Part shown: one piece after another, positions 33,165 through 41,921 of the stretch
Numbering within the stretch: position 1 is the first letter of the stretch
Layout: each line of letters begins with the position of its first letter
Translations under genes and position numbers: made by a program
From: Niameybacter massiliensis
GTDB taxonomy: Bacteria; Bacillota; Clostridia; Lachnospirales; Cellulosilyticaceae
DNA: 64,000 bases
Direction of reading: 5' to 3'
Assembly: GCF_001282685.1 (NCBI RefSeq)
Contig: NZ_LN875035.1
Location: forward strand, 2,156,001-2,220,000
Notes under the pieces: model-generated
Told to the model about the DNA's origin: nothing
Seen by the model: the letters and a program-made list of their open reading frames with translations, nothing else
Database searches by the model: none

Positions 33165-33851
33165 TTAATCTTTAAAATAATAACCTACCCCCCATTTAGT
33201 ATGAATATATTCAGGTTGTCCTGGATTTGGCTCAATCTTCTCACGTAAACGTCTTACATGAACATCTACCGTACGTACATCACCTGGATAATCTCTTCCC
33301 CAAATGGTATCAAGCAGTTGATCCCTACTATATACTTTACCTGGATGTGTTGCAAACAGTTCAAGCATATCAAATTCTTTTGCAGTTAAATTAATTTCAT
33401 GATTATTTAAGAAAACACGCTTACTACTTAATTCTAGTCTTAAGCTTCCTACTTCTAAAAGCTTTTTATTTTGCTCTTTTTCACCTTGTACAGCACGTCT
33501 CAAAATAGCTTTAATACGTGCTTTTAACTCAAGGATATTAAATGGTTTTGTTACATAGTCATCTGCCCCATATTCAAGGCCCATAATCTTATCCATATCC
33601 TCACCTTTAGCAGTAAGCATAACAATAGGAATATTAGAAAATTCACGTACAATTTGACATACTTGTAAACCATCATACTTAGGAAGCATAACGTCTAAAA
33701 TCATCACATCATAATGACCATTTTTTACTAAATTCAGTGCTTCCTCACCATCATAGGCCACATCTACTTCCCATCCTTCTTGCTCTAGGCTAAACTTTAT
33801 TCCTTTAACGATAAGTTTTTCATCATCGACAACTAACACTCTACTATTCAT
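33165..33851 (-). CDS. OmpR-family response regulator
   Basis: The 228-residue regulator has a receiver domain with Asp9/Asp10, phosphoacceptor Asp53 (MILDVMLPKYDG), MLTAK and TKPF, then a winged-helix output domain from about residue 125 (SLRLELSSKRVFLNN ... DVHVRRLREKIEPNPGQPEYIHTKWGVGYYF). It is WalR/PhoP-like and is cotranscribed with the kinase downstream. Its targets are not predictable from this window. Confidence 0.92.
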   Translation of the reverse strand: MNSRVLVVDDEKLIVKGIKFSLEQEGWEVDVAYDGEEALNLVKNGHYDVMILDVMLPKYDGLQVCQIVREFSNIPIVMLTAKGEDMDKIMGLEYGADDYVTKPFNILELKARIKAILRRAVQGEKEQNKKLLEVGSLRLELSSKRVFLNNHEINLTAKEFDMLELFATHPGKVYSRDQLLDTIWGRDYPGDVRTVDVHVRRLREKIEPNPGQPEYIHTKWGVGYYFKD

Positions 33852-33862
33852 CCTATTTCCTC

Positions 33863-34486
33863 CTACTCTATTGTAATTAATTCTTGTAACCCCTCATAAA
33901 CTTTATCGCCTATTCCAGGTACATTCTTTATCGATTCTTTAGATGTAAAAAATCCACTTTGCTCCCTATATAAAATAATTTGCTGAGCCTTTACCTCTCC
34001 AATTCCAGGCAACGTTATAAGTTCACTCTCATTCGCTCTATTAATATTTATAAGAGAAGATTTTTGAGTCCTTTCTTCATTTTCATATGAACTTAGCATT
34101 TTGTCAATTTCTTCTCCAATTTTAGGTATATATATTTTTTGATGAGCATAAATGGGTTCTGCTAAATTCAGTTGATTTAAATCTGCTTCATCTATTAATC
34201 CTCCTGCTATTTCTAAAACATCCTTTAAAATAGCAGTTTTTTCTATATAATAGACACCAGGATTTATGACAGCACCACACAAATAAATAGGGACACTGAC
34301 TTCTTCATCCACAAGCTGTGTTCCGTCCTTTATAGACTCTTCTTGACTTACAACACTAGCAGAATCTACTTGATCTATAATCTGAATGGTTTCTTGATTA
34401 CTTTGTTGATTCATAAGAAGCAAACCTGTTACACTTAGTAATATAAGCACAAATATAATTTTATACTTACTTAATAATTTTATCAC
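33863..34486 (-). CDS. comEA: Competence DNA receptor ComEA
   Basis: ComEA binds double-stranded DNA at the cell surface for uptake. The GTG at 34486 follows AGAGGTGAT and gives about 207 residues: a signal anchor (residues about 8-25), a SLBB-type domain (VPIYLCGAVINPGVYYIE ... KIYIPKIGEE, about 75-135), and a helix-hairpin-helix pair (INRANESELITLPGIGEVKAQQIILYRE ... NVPGIGDKVYEGL). The family order SLBB-HhH is intact. Confidence 0.9.
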   Translation of the reverse strand: MIKLLSKYKIIFVLILLSVTGLLLMNQQSNQETIQIIDQVDSASVVSQEESIKDGTQLVDEEVSVPIYLCGAVINPGVYYIEKTAILKDVLEIAGGLIDEADLNQLNLAEPIYAHQKIYIPKIGEEIDKMLSSYENEERTQKSSLININRANESELITLPGIGEVKAQQIILYREQSGFFTSKESIKNVPGIGDKVYEGLQELITIE

Positions 34487-34543
34487 ATAATCACCTCTAG
34501 TACAAAGTTTTAACAAATTTTGCACATCTTAGACAGGTTTGCC

Positions 34544-34572
34544 TTTACTAAAAGCTTTATTTTTAATATACT
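34544..34572 (+). promoter_or_regulatory. Probable promoter of dacF
   Basis: TTTACT (34544-34549) and TATACT (34567-34572) are 17 bp apart, 31 bases before the dacF start. The -35 box matches only moderately, so a sporulation sigma factor could also act here. Confidence 0.5.
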
Positions 34573-34602
34573 AGTACTGTTGAAAGGAGAATTTTTTTAC
34601 TT

Positions 34603-35946
34603 ATGAAAAAACGTATATTGAAACAATCAGTTCATATAATTTTAATTTTATCATTATTGTTCAGTTGTTTACCACTGTACGCAACTGAAGGGGATCCTGG
34701 CACATCTGTACCTACCATTGGTGCTGAAGCCGCTATTTTAATAGATGCAAAAACGGGAGAAATCCTATTTGAAAAAAATAGTCAAGATCGTCACTTTCCT
34801 GCAAGTATTACAAAACTCATGACAGCTTTACTCGTCATTGAAAATTTAAAACCAACAGATATGATTACTTTTTCCGAAGATGCCATCTATGGTATAGAAC
34901 GTGGCAGTAGTCATATGGGAATGCGTGTAGGTGAACAAATTTCTGTAGACCAAGCTTTACGTTGTTTGCTCCTTATGTCCGCAAATGAGGTTGCCAATGG
35001 CCTTGCTGAAAAAGTGAGTGGTTCTATGGATAACTTTGCTGTTGCAATGACAAAAAAAGCTGAAGCATTAGGTGCAAAAGGTACAAGCTTCAAAAATCCT
35101 CATGGTTTAGATGATGAGCAACATTATACAACTGCTTATGATATGGCTCTTATTGCTAAAGAACTCTTTCATAATGAGTACTTTTTAGAAATCATGAAAG
35201 ATGTAACCTATCAGATACCTCCTACAAATAAGGTAAATGAAATACGTTATCTTTCACAACAACATAAATTAATGAATCAGTTTAGTGACAGCAAGCTTTA
35301 TCGCTCAGATGTTATTGGGGGTAAAACAGGTTATACAGATATTGCACGCCATACCCTTGTTACAATGGCAAAACAAGGAGATATTGAACTGATTGCTGTT
35401 ATTATGAAAAGTGATACAAAATCTGGTATGTATACAGATACAACGAAGTTGCTCGATTATGGATTTAATGCTTATCAAACTTTTGATCTTCTCAAAGAAA
35501 ATGAAGTCATTACTAAGCTTCCTATTTACTCTGTTAAAAGTGGTAAACTTATTGAATTTGCAACTTGTGATATTGTAGCTTCTAGTAATGAATCTGTACT
35601 TGTAAGTAAAAATATTAAGACACGTGATATTGTTACAAATATAAATGTTCCTGAGTATTTAGAAATGGGCGTCGCTTCAGATGCTATAGTAGGTTCAATT
35701 GAATATTTACACAATAACAAGGTATTAGCTAAAAGTGATTTAAAAATCTCTAACATCAATTATATTTCTTCTCCTTATACGGCTAATCAACCCGAAAAAC
35801 CTACATTAACTTTTCCTATTTCATCTTTCCTTATTTTGCTCATTCTCCTACTCGTTATTTTAATCTTATTAACTCTCTTTATCAAACGTAAGCGCAAACG
35901 TAAATTTAAACATAAGAAACTTAAATTTTCTAAAACCATAAAATAG
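34603..35946 (+). CDS. dacF: D-alanyl-D-alanine carboxypeptidase (DacF-like)
   Basis: This is a low-molecular-weight penicillin-binding protein that trims the terminal D-Ala from peptidoglycan stem peptides. The 447-residue protein has a signal peptide (residues 1-27), SITK with nucleophile Ser68 and Lys71, SAN (126-128), KTG (241-243), a beta-rich C-terminal domain, and a C-terminal membrane segment (ISSFLILLILLLVILILLTLFI) with a long basic cytoplasmic tail. The true membrane span rather than an amphipathic helix is a little unusual. DacF or DacA/DacC assignment is not certain. Confidence 0.85.
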   Translation: MKKRILKQSVHIILILSLLFSCLPLYATEGDPGTSVPTIGAEAAILIDAKTGEILFEKNSQDRHFPASITKLMTALLVIENLKPTDMITFSEDAIYGIERGSSHMGMRVGEQISVDQALRCLLLMSANEVANGLAEKVSGSMDNFAVAMTKKAEALGAKGTSFKNPHGLDDEQHYTTAYDMALIAKELFHNEYFLEIMKDVTYQIPPTNKVNEIRYLSQQHKLMNQFSDSKLYRSDVIGGKTGYTDIARHTLVTMAKQGDIELIAVIMKSDTKSGMYTDTTKLLDYGFNAYQTFDLLKENEVITKLPIYSVKSGKLIEFATCDIVASSNESVLVSKNIKTRDIVTNINVPEYLEMGVASDAIVGSIEYLHNNKVLAKSDLKISNINYISSPYTANQPEKPTLTFPISSFLILLILLLVILILLTLFIKRKRKRKFKHKKLKFSKTIK

Positions 35947-35989
35947 GCATATAGCAAACCTATAGTTTGCTATATGCCTCTATTTTTTT
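35945..35989. terminator. Terminator between convergent dacF and rsfS
   Basis: AGGCATATAGCAAAC (35945-35959) and GTTTGCTATATGCCT (35965-35979) form a perfect 15-bp stem with a CTATA loop, followed by TATTTTTTT. Confidence 0.92.
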
Positions 35990-36332
35990 AAAATAATAAT
36001 GTTGTTCCATCTTGCCAAAGACGATCTAATCCATAAAACTCAGCATCTTCTTTATAGAGTACATGAATAATCACACGTCCATAGTCCATTAAAATCCAAT
36101 TCGCAGTTTGGTAGCCTTCTTTTTGTATAACTTTAATACCTTCTTCACTTAAAGCATCTTCAATATCATCGGCTAAAGCCTTCGTCTGCTTTGTATTATT
36201 CCCTACCACAATAACAAAAATATCTGCTAGTGATGTAATATTATGCACATCTAACACCTGTAGACTCTCAAACTTCTTCTTTTTCAAAATGCTAGCTACC
36301 TTTTGTGCTAGTAAAATGGATTCATTATTCAA
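35988..36332 (-). CDS. rsfS: Ribosomal silencing factor RsfS
   Basis: RsfS binds L14 of the 50S subunit and blocks subunit joining under starvation. The 114-residue protein shows the family core (DIFVIVVGNNTKQTKALADDIEDAL ... EGYQTANWILMDYGRVIIHVLYKEDAEFYGLDRLW). It follows nadD-yqeK by about 120 bases, in which a TATAAT box on the minus strand (36399-36394) may be a promoter. Confidence 0.95.
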   Translation of the reverse strand: MNNESILLAQKVASILKKKKFESLQVLDVHNITSLADIFVIVVGNNTKQTKALADDIEDALSEEGIKVIQKEGYQTANWILMDYGRVIIHVLYKEDAEFYGLDRLWQDGTTLLF

Positions 36333-36452
36333 TATAAAAAAACCCCTTTCGTCTATGCCTTTTCTCTATCTCTAAAATAAGCTTCCTTATACTATTATAG
36401 TATGCATACTTACCTAGTGATTATCCCTGTCTAAAATATCCGAAAATTTCAT

Positions 36453-37643
36453 CTATATATCGTAAGTCTTATATTCTTCTAACAATACATCTGTAATTGG
36501 ATGCATTTCCTGTCCTCTCGACTTAACATATTCTTTCGATTTACTTAATGCAGTATACATAGCCTTATTAAGGTCATGTTTGGCTAAGCGTCTAATTTGT
36601 TCTAATGCTGGATATGGCTTTCTTCCTCTTTCAACCATATCAGCTAAATAGATAATCTTCTCAATATCTGTCATATGTGTACGTCCTACTGTATGATAAC
36701 GTACACTATTAAGAATAGTAGAATCCGTTACACCCCAATCCCTTTCTAACAAGCAAGCGCCTAACTTACCATGTATTAAATGAGGATGTTCCCTTTCAAA
36801 TTGATCGATTTCTACACTGTATTCCTTACATAATTTTAGGCTTTCCTCTACAGGAATCTCTTTGGCTAAATCATGAAAAAGTGCTGCAATAAAAACTTTA
36901 TCCGTATCTACATTATAGCAGTTTGCAAGTTCTATAGCCATTTCTACTACACCTTTTGTATGTTCATAACGTCCCTGAGATAAACGTTCTTTTACATAAT
37001 GACTCATTTTGCTCACAAGTTCCTGATTAAAAGAAACTGGATGTCTATAAAGGTTATGCTTAGAAATATAATTTTCTACAGCACTTGTCACTAAATATTT
37101 AATAGGTGAATCTTCCTTTACGCGTTTTCTAATATCTGATGAGGATATGGCAAGAGCTGGCACTTCAAGAAATTTAATACTTGAATGAAACTGTGCACGT
37201 AAATTTTCAATATGATTTAAGAGCTGTTGCTTTTGATATCCAGGTCTTGTTACTGCTACAAAAGTACAAAGTTGTAAAAGTTCTTCTGAGTTTTTCCAAT
37301 TCAAAATTTCATGTACAGCATCAGCACCTGTAATAAAGTATAGTTGTGTATCAGGTCCATACATCCTACTAAGCTCTTTAATTGTATCTACAGTATAAGT
37401 AGTACCTTCTCTGTCTATTTCTATTCTAGAAACGTTAAAGTGAGCATTTGCTGCTGTCGCTAACACCGTCATCAAATAACGATGCTCTGCTGATGTAATT
37501 CCCATGCTCGCTTTATGAGGTGGGTTACCTGTGGGTACAAAAAGTACTTCATCAATATCAAATTCATGTCTTACAGCTTCTGCTGTTACTAAATGTCCCA
37601 TATGTATAGGATCAAAAGTTCCACCCATAATAGCAATCTTCAT
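36453..37643 (-). CDS. nadD: NadD-YqeK fusion: NaMN adenylyltransferase and HD phosphohydrolase
   Basis: Residues 1-200 are NadD, which makes nicotinate adenine dinucleotide in NAD synthesis, with GGTFDPIHMGH (7-17) and the ISSSDIRKR motif (167-174). Residues about 205-396 are YqeK, an HD-domain symmetrical Ap4A hydrolase, with YEHTKGV (His228), ALFHDLAKE (His257, Asp258) and a later LADMVERGRK. In Bacillus these are two adjacent genes; here they are one frame. The next gene is rsfS, the usual neighbour of yqeK, so the order is preserved. Confidence 0.93.
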   Translation of the reverse strand: MKIAIMGGTFDPIHMGHLVTAEAVRHEFDIDEVLFVPTGNPPHKASMGITSAEHRYLMTVLATAANAHFNVSRIEIDREGTTYTVDTIKELSRMYGPDTQLYFITGADAVHEILNWKNSEELLQLCTFVAVTRPGYQKQQLLNHIENLRAQFHSSIKFLEVPALAISSSDIRKRVKEDSPIKYLVTSAVENYISKHNLYRHPVSFNQELVSKMSHYVKERLSQGRYEHTKGVVEMAIELANCYNVDTDKVFIAALFHDLAKEIPVEESLKLCKEYSVEIDQFEREHPHLIHGKLGACLLERDWGVTDSTILNSVRYHTVGRTHMTDIEKIIYLADMVERGRKPYPALEQIRRLAKHDLNKAMYTALSKSKEYVKSRGQEMHPITDVLLEEYKTYDI

Positions 37644-37682
37644 GTGTACATCTCCTTTAAAAATTGTCCAATTTGTAATGAA

Positions 37683-37700
37683 GCGCTACCGAAGTAGCGC
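37683..37700 (-). other. UUCG-capped hairpin between yhbY and nadD
   Basis: On the minus strand GCGCTAC-TTCG-GTAGCGC folds into a 7-bp stem with the very stable C(UUCG)G tetraloop. No T run follows, so it is more likely an mRNA processing or stability element than a terminator. Confidence 0.6.
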
Positions 37701-37705
37701 ATGCA

Positions 37706-38008
37706 TTAAGATGGTAATGTAATTTTTGAATTTTTCTTAGCTGGTTTATAAAGTATAATTTTTTTACCAATAACTTGAACTGGAATAGAATGTGTACGTT
37801 CACTTAAAACTTGACACATTTCTTTTGGATCTTCTAAACAGTTATTGAGTACACTAATTTTAACAATCTCTCTTGCATCAAGTGCAAGTAGAATTGCTTC
37901 TGTTACTTCAGGTGTTAATCCATTTTTACCTATTTGGAAAATAGGATCAATTGTTTGTGCTAAAGACTTTAAATAAGCACGTTGTTTACTTGTAATGTTC
38001 ATAGACAT
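37706..38008 (-). CDS. yhbY: RNA-binding protein YhbY (CRM domain)
   Basis: The 100-residue protein is a single CRM domain (LTSKQRAYLKSLAQTIDPIFQIGKNGLTPEV ... REIVKISVLNNC), with the GxxG-like IGKNG loop. YhbY associates with pre-50S ribosomal subunits. It lies between obgE and nadD, the standard order. Confidence 0.93.
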   Translation of the reverse strand: MSMNITSKQRAYLKSLAQTIDPIFQIGKNGLTPEVTEAILLALDAREIVKISVLNNCLEDPKEMCQVLSERTHSIPVQVIGKKIILYKPAKKNSKITLPS

Positions 38009-38014
38009 TCTCCT

Positions 38015-39292
38015 CTATTTATAGTATTCAAATTCTAAATCATAAATACGTACAGTATCACCTTCTGCAATACCTGCATCTTCAAGTGCTTTAATAATAC
38101 CACGTTCACGTAAATATTTCTGGAAGAATGCGAAACCTTTTTCTGTATCTAATGAAGTATAACCCATCATCTTCTCAACGCCTACACCTTCAACAACGAA
38201 GTAACCTTCTTCATCATTTGTAATCGTATAAGCTTCATGGTCAATTTTTTGTTCTTCTTCAAACTCTGGTTCAAAAACAATAACCTCATCTGGTACTGTT
38301 GCAAGAAGCGCTGAAATATCCTCAAGTAAAACCTGTAAATTATCATTTGCAGCAGCCGAAATTGGAATAACTTTGATTCCTTGTGGTTCAAAGGCTTTTT
38401 TAAGTGCTTCTAAGTTCTCTTTGGCACCTTCAATATCCATTTTATTAGCTGCTATAATTTGAGGTTTAGTCTCTAAAATTTCTGGGTTATATTGATCTAA
38501 TTCTTTTTGAATTGCATAAATATCCTCTACAGGATTTCTACCTTCACTACCTGCTGTATCTACAACATGTACAAGCACTTTTGTACGCTCAACATGTCTT
38601 AAGAAATCATGTCCAAGTCCTACGCCCTCTGCTGCCCCTTCAATAAGTCCTGGAATATCTGCCATTACAAATTGTTTACCGTATTGGTTAGAAACAACAC
38701 CTAGGTTTGGAGATAAAGTTGTAAAGTGGTAGTTAGCAATTTTAGGTTGTGCATTACTTACCATTGAAAGCAAAGTTGATTTTCCAACGTTTGGATAACC
38801 TACTAATCCTACGTCTGCAATCATCTTAAGTTCTAGAATAACCCAATATTCTTTTGCTAGACGTCCTTTTTCTGCATATTTTGGAGCTTGTCTTGTAGGT
38901 GTAGCAAAATGTTGATTACCACGACCTCCATGACCGCCTCTAAAGATTACTTGTTTGTCATCTGGCTTATGAAGGTCAGCAATTACTTTGCCTGTTTCCG
39001 CTTCACGGATAATTGTTCCCTGTGGAACTTTTATAGTTAAGTCTAATCCATCTTTACCATGGCATTTCTTCTTACTACCGTTTTCTCCATCTTCTGCCTT
39101 ATAGTGTCTTTTATGTCTAAAGTTCATTAAGGTATTCATTCCTGGGTCAACTTGGAAAATGATATGTCCTCCACGACCTCCATCTCCACCATCTGGACCT
39201 CCATTTGGTACGTACTTCTCGCGTCTAAAAGAAACATGGCCATCGCCACCTTTACCAGACTTAACGAAAATCTTCACTTTATCGACGAACAT
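38015..39292 (-). CDS. obgE: GTPase ObgE
   Basis: ObgE is an essential GTPase in 50S assembly and the stress response. The 425-residue protein has the glycine-rich Obg fold (MFVDKVKIFVKSGKGGDGHVSFRREKYVPNGGPDGGDGG), the G domain with GYPNVGKST (about 165-173), DIPGLIEGAAEG and NKMD, and a C-terminal OCT domain (from about residue 345). It follows rpmA after a terminator-like hairpin. Confidence 0.97.
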   Translation of the reverse strand: MFVDKVKIFVKSGKGGDGHVSFRREKYVPNGGPDGGDGGRGGHIIFQVDPGMNTLMNFRHKRHYKAEDGENGSKKKCHGKDGLDLTIKVPQGTIIREAETGKVIADLHKPDDKQVIFRGGHGGRGNQHFATPTRQAPKYAEKGRLAKEYWVILELKMIADVGLVGYPNVGKSTLLSMVSNAQPKIANYHFTTLSPNLGVVSNQYGKQFVMADIPGLIEGAAEGVGLGHDFLRHVERTKVLVHVVDTAGSEGRNPVEDIYAIQKELDQYNPEILETKPQIIAANKMDIEGAKENLEALKKAFEPQGIKVIPISAAANDNLQVLLEDISALLATVPDEVIVFEPEFEEEQKIDHEAYTITNDEEGYFVVEGVGVEKMMGYTSLDTEKGFAFFQKYLRERGIIKALEDAGIAEGDTVRIYDLEFEYYK

Positions 39293-39360
39293 ATTCTCAC
39301 TCCTTTCATCTTATAGTGTATGTCATTTTGTTTTTTTCTATCGCAACTTGTCTCATTAAT

Positions 39361-39393
39361 AAAAAGAAGGTTTCAACAGATGTTGAAACCTTC
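39361..39393 (-). terminator. Terminator or attenuator between rpmA and obgE
   Basis: GAAGGTTTCAAC (39366-39377) and GTTGAAACCTTC (39382-39393) form a perfect 12-bp stem. On the minus strand it is followed by TTTTTATTAAT. It sits 13 bases after the rpmA stop and separates the ribosomal protein operon from obgE. Confidence 0.85.
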
Positions 39394-39405
39394 CAAGTAT
39401 ATCGA

Positions 39406-39696
39406 TTACGCTTCTTGTGCTACTGGATATACAGAAACTTGTTTTTTGTCTCTGCCTTTACGTTCGAATTTAACTCTACCATCTACTAATGCAAATAAAG
39501 TATCATCTCCACCACGGCCAACATTGTTACCTGGATGAATTTTTGTACCTCTTTGACGATATAAGATGTTACCAGCTTTTACGATTTGTCCATCTGCTCT
39601 TTTAGCGCCTAAGCGTTTTGATTCAGAGTCACGACCATTTTTTGTAGATCCTACCCCTTTTTTATGAGCAAAAAACTGAAGGTCTAAACGCATCAT
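39406..39696 (-). CDS. rpmA: 50S ribosomal protein L27 precursor
   Basis: The 96-residue protein carries the Firmicutes-specific N-terminal extension [14 protein letters not shown], which Prp protease must remove (cut after LQFF) so the mature N-terminus can reach the peptidyl transferase centre. The rest is typical L27 ([26 protein letters not shown]). Its protease is encoded just upstream. AGGAGG precedes two adjacent ATG codons; either may be used. Confidence 0.97.
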   Translation of the reverse strand: MMRLDLQFFAHKKGVGSTKNGRDSESKRLGAKRADGQIVKAGNILYRQRGTKIHPGNNVGRGGDDTLFALVDGRVKFERKGRDKKQVSVYPVAQEA

Positions 39697-39715
39697 TTAA
39701 TCCACCTCCTAAGTT

Positions 39716-40054
39716 TTAGAATGATTTATTTTTTATTTCAATGTATTCTCCGTACATTTGTTTGACAGACTCAAGGCCTATCTGCATTGCTTCTAAAAGA
39801 AGCGTTGCTTCTTGATTTGGCATTCCTTGTTTGCGCTTGTTAAAAGTACAATCAATAACACCTTTTTTAGAATTAATCTCATCAAGAGAAAATTCTTCTT
39901 CCGTTAACGCCTCTAGAGCATTAATGGTATTAATAACTAAAATACTTACAGCACTGCAAACAATATCTTCACCATGGTCAGCATAGCCAGCATGTCCAGA
40001 TAATTTGAAGCGATATAAAACATCTTTGTTATAATAAAGGTCTACTCGAATCAT
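39716..40054 (-). CDS. prp: Ribosomal-processing cysteine protease Prp
   Basis: Prp (YsxB) cleaves the N-terminal extension of L27. The 112-residue protein has the catalytic pair His21 (SGHAGYADHGEDI) and Cys33 (VCSAVS). It lies between rplU and rpmA, the conserved order in bacteria whose L27 has the extension. Confidence 0.95.
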   Translation of the reverse strand: MIRVDLYYNKDVLYRFKLSGHAGYADHGEDIVCSAVSILVINTINALEALTEEEFSLDEINSKKGVIDCTFNKRKQGMPNQEATLLLEAMQIGLESVKQMYGEYIEIKNKSF

Positions 40055-40059
40055 AATAA

Positions 40060-40371
40060 TTATGCTTCAATAGCAGTAATTTTCACTTTTGTGAAAGGTT
40101 GACGATGACCTTGTTTTTTATGGTAAGATTTTTTTGATTTGTATTTGTAGATAATAACTTTTGGTCCTTTACCTTCTTCAACAACATCAGCTTTTACAGT
40201 TGCGCCAGCTACTACTGGGCTACCAACTACCATTTTGTCATCTTTAGATACAACTAATACTTTGTCAAAGCTTACTGTTTCACCAGCTGCTACGTTTAAT
40301 TTTTCAACGTAAAGTGTTGTGCCAACTTCAACTTTGTATTGTTTGCCACCTGTTTCGATAATTGCGTACAT
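40060..40371 (-). CDS. rplU: 50S ribosomal protein L21
   Basis: L21 is a 103-residue rRNA-binding protein with [25 protein letters not shown] at the start and the C-terminal [22 protein letters not shown] signature. It is first in the rplU-prp-rpmA operon and is preceded by a structured leader and a good promoter. Confidence 0.97.
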   Translation of the reverse strand: MYAIIETGGKQYKVEVGTTLYVEKLNVAAGETVSFDKVLVVSKDDKMVVGSPVVAGATVKADVVEEGKGPKVIIYKYKSKKSYHKKQGHRQPFTKVKITAIEA

Positions 40372-40452
40372 GTGTACACCTCCTTAAACCGTAAACTCGC
40401 CGAATTCGGTACTATCAAATAGTTTAAAAACCTCTTCGTGCGGCTAAAACAC
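40372..40452 (-). ncRNA. Ribosomal protein L21 leader RNA
   Basis: Between the promoter and rplU lies an 81-nt leader with the elements AGCCGCACGAAGAGG and TACCGAATTCGGCGAG, where CCGAATTCGG is a perfect 10-bp palindrome. This matches my recollection of the Firmicutes L21 leader family, a motif thought to let L21 or another ribosomal protein control its own operon. Position before rplU is the strongest support. Confidence 0.6.
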
Positions 40453-40458
40453 TTCATT

Positions 40459-40487
40459 AATATATCATACTCCATAACACATGTCAA
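40459..40487 (-). promoter_or_regulatory. Promoter of rplU-prp-rpmA
   Basis: TTGACA (40487-40482) and TATATT (40464-40459) on the minus strand are 17 bp apart. The start near 40452 defines the leader. Confidence 0.85.
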
Positions 40488-40493
40488 CTCTAT

Positions 40494-41921
40494 TTATTGT
40501 TTATGGAACCTTATGTCAAAACTTGTTTGGTTTTGCTTTTCATCTTCATAGAGATTAAGTTTAATATCGTAAATTTCTTCTAATTTTGCTGGTATAGAAC
40601 TTTTTATTAACTCCGTATAAAACGTCTTTCCACAGTATACAAATACTTGTTTCATATCTGTTGTTGCTACTATTTGTTTGATTTCATTTTCTACTTTAAA
40701 AGCAAGATAGCTCATACTAGGTACAGTAAACTGACAAGTATATTCATTTTCTTTTCCAAATAATCTTTGATAAATAGGTAAGTACTTCTTCGTTCTTGTT
40801 ATTTGTAAAAGATCAAGTTCAGTTGGTGGAAAAACCTTTGACCTTGTACCATCTATACTTGCAATAAACTGACGTGCCCATTCATAGACACTCTGCCTAT
40901 CTTCCTTAGATATAAAGTCGACTAAGTCAATAATAATAATTCCTGATAAATTACGTCTAACAATTTGATAAATACTTTCTTCTATCGCTAACTTATTAAG
41001 TTCTTTAATTGTTTTACCTATTTGCTTACCAAGAATAGCTTTGGCACTATTTACATCAATAATGGTCATCGCTTCCGTATAGTCTATGACAATGTTCCCA
41101 CCATTTTTTAACCAAACCTTCCTTTTGAGTGTTTCCAAAAAATCTTTTTCTATACTCATTAATCTAAATAAATTTTCATAACATGGATAATTCTTATACT
41201 TGGCTTGTAAACGTGGCAAGAAAAGTTCTACTTTTTCTTGTAGTTGCTGACTTGTTTCTTCATTATTACATAAAAATATAATTTCTTCATCTTCTTTGAT
41301 ATGCTCTTTTACCACTTCCCAATAAAGGGGTTCTGCTTTTAAAAGAATCGTCCCTTTTTGTACATTAGCTTTCATTTCATGAAATTGCTTCACTTTTTCA
41401 GCTAAATAGGTTGCTTCATTGAAAATTTCCGTATCTGTTGCTTCTTTACCATTAGTACGTACAATAAAGCCTAATGCCTCATTTACAAAAGGCATAAGTA
41501 ATGTTTTGAGCTCATCTCTTCTTTGGCTACTTTTAATTTTCTTAGAAATTTGTATACCTGGTTCATAAGGTAAGGCAACAAGGTAATAACCTGGAATATT
41601 TACAAAACTAGTTAGACGATTGCCTTTTTCACCTGTATTTTCTTTTTGAATTTGTACAGGGATACGCATACCTAGTTGTATTTTGTTCTCATAAGCGCTT
41701 GGTATATTTTTAAAATGTAGTAAACCATTCTTTTCTTTTCCAAAGTCTATAAAAGCACCTTTAAGATTTTTTACTACTTGTTGAACTTGACCTTGCAAAA
41801 CATAGTTTTGCAAGGTCTCTTCAACATGATCTTGAATATAAAGATGAATAAGCTTTCCGTCTTCTAACAAGGCAATCCTTGTTAATGCACAGCCTTCATC
41901 AATAATAACTTGCTTAAGCAT
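40494..41921 (-). CDS. rng: Ribonuclease G/E
   Basis: The 475-residue protein has an N-terminal S1 domain (residues about 35-115, with GAFIDFGKEKNGLLH) and an RNase E/G catalytic core with the metal-binding ...VIDYTEAMTIIDVNSAKA (about 272-290) and IIIIDLVDFI. It lacks the long C-terminal scaffold of RNase E. It likely takes part in rRNA and mRNA processing. Its start overlaps the stop of the TIGR03936 gene by 8 bases. Confidence 0.92.
   Translation of the reverse strand: MLKQVIIDEGCALTRIALLEDGKLIHLYIQDHVEETLQNYVLQGQVQQVVKNLKGAFIDFGKEKNGLLHFKNIPSAYENKIQLGMRIPVQIQKENTGEKGNRLTSFVNIPGYYLVALPYEPGIQISKKIKSSQRRDELKTLLMPFVNEALGFIVRTNGKEATDTEIFNEATYLAEKVKQFHEMKANVQKGTILLKAEPLYWEVVKEHIKEDEEIIFLCNNEETSQQLQEKVELFLPRLQAKYKNYPCYENLFRLMSIEKDFLETLKRKVWLKNGGNIVIDYTEAMTIIDVNSAKAILGKQIGKTIKELNKLAIEESIYQIVRRNLSGIIIIDLVDFISKEDRQSVYEWARQFIASIDGTRSKVFPPTELDLLQITRTKKYLPIYQRLFGKENEYTCQFTVPSMSYLAFKVENEIKQIVATTDMKQVFVYCGKTFYTELIKSSIPAKLEEIYDIKLNLYEDEKQNQTSFDIRFHKQ

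Noticed and set aside
36390-36404. Full promoter for rsfS
   Set aside because: A TATAAT box is seen on the minus strand, but no acceptable -35 box at 16-18 bp.
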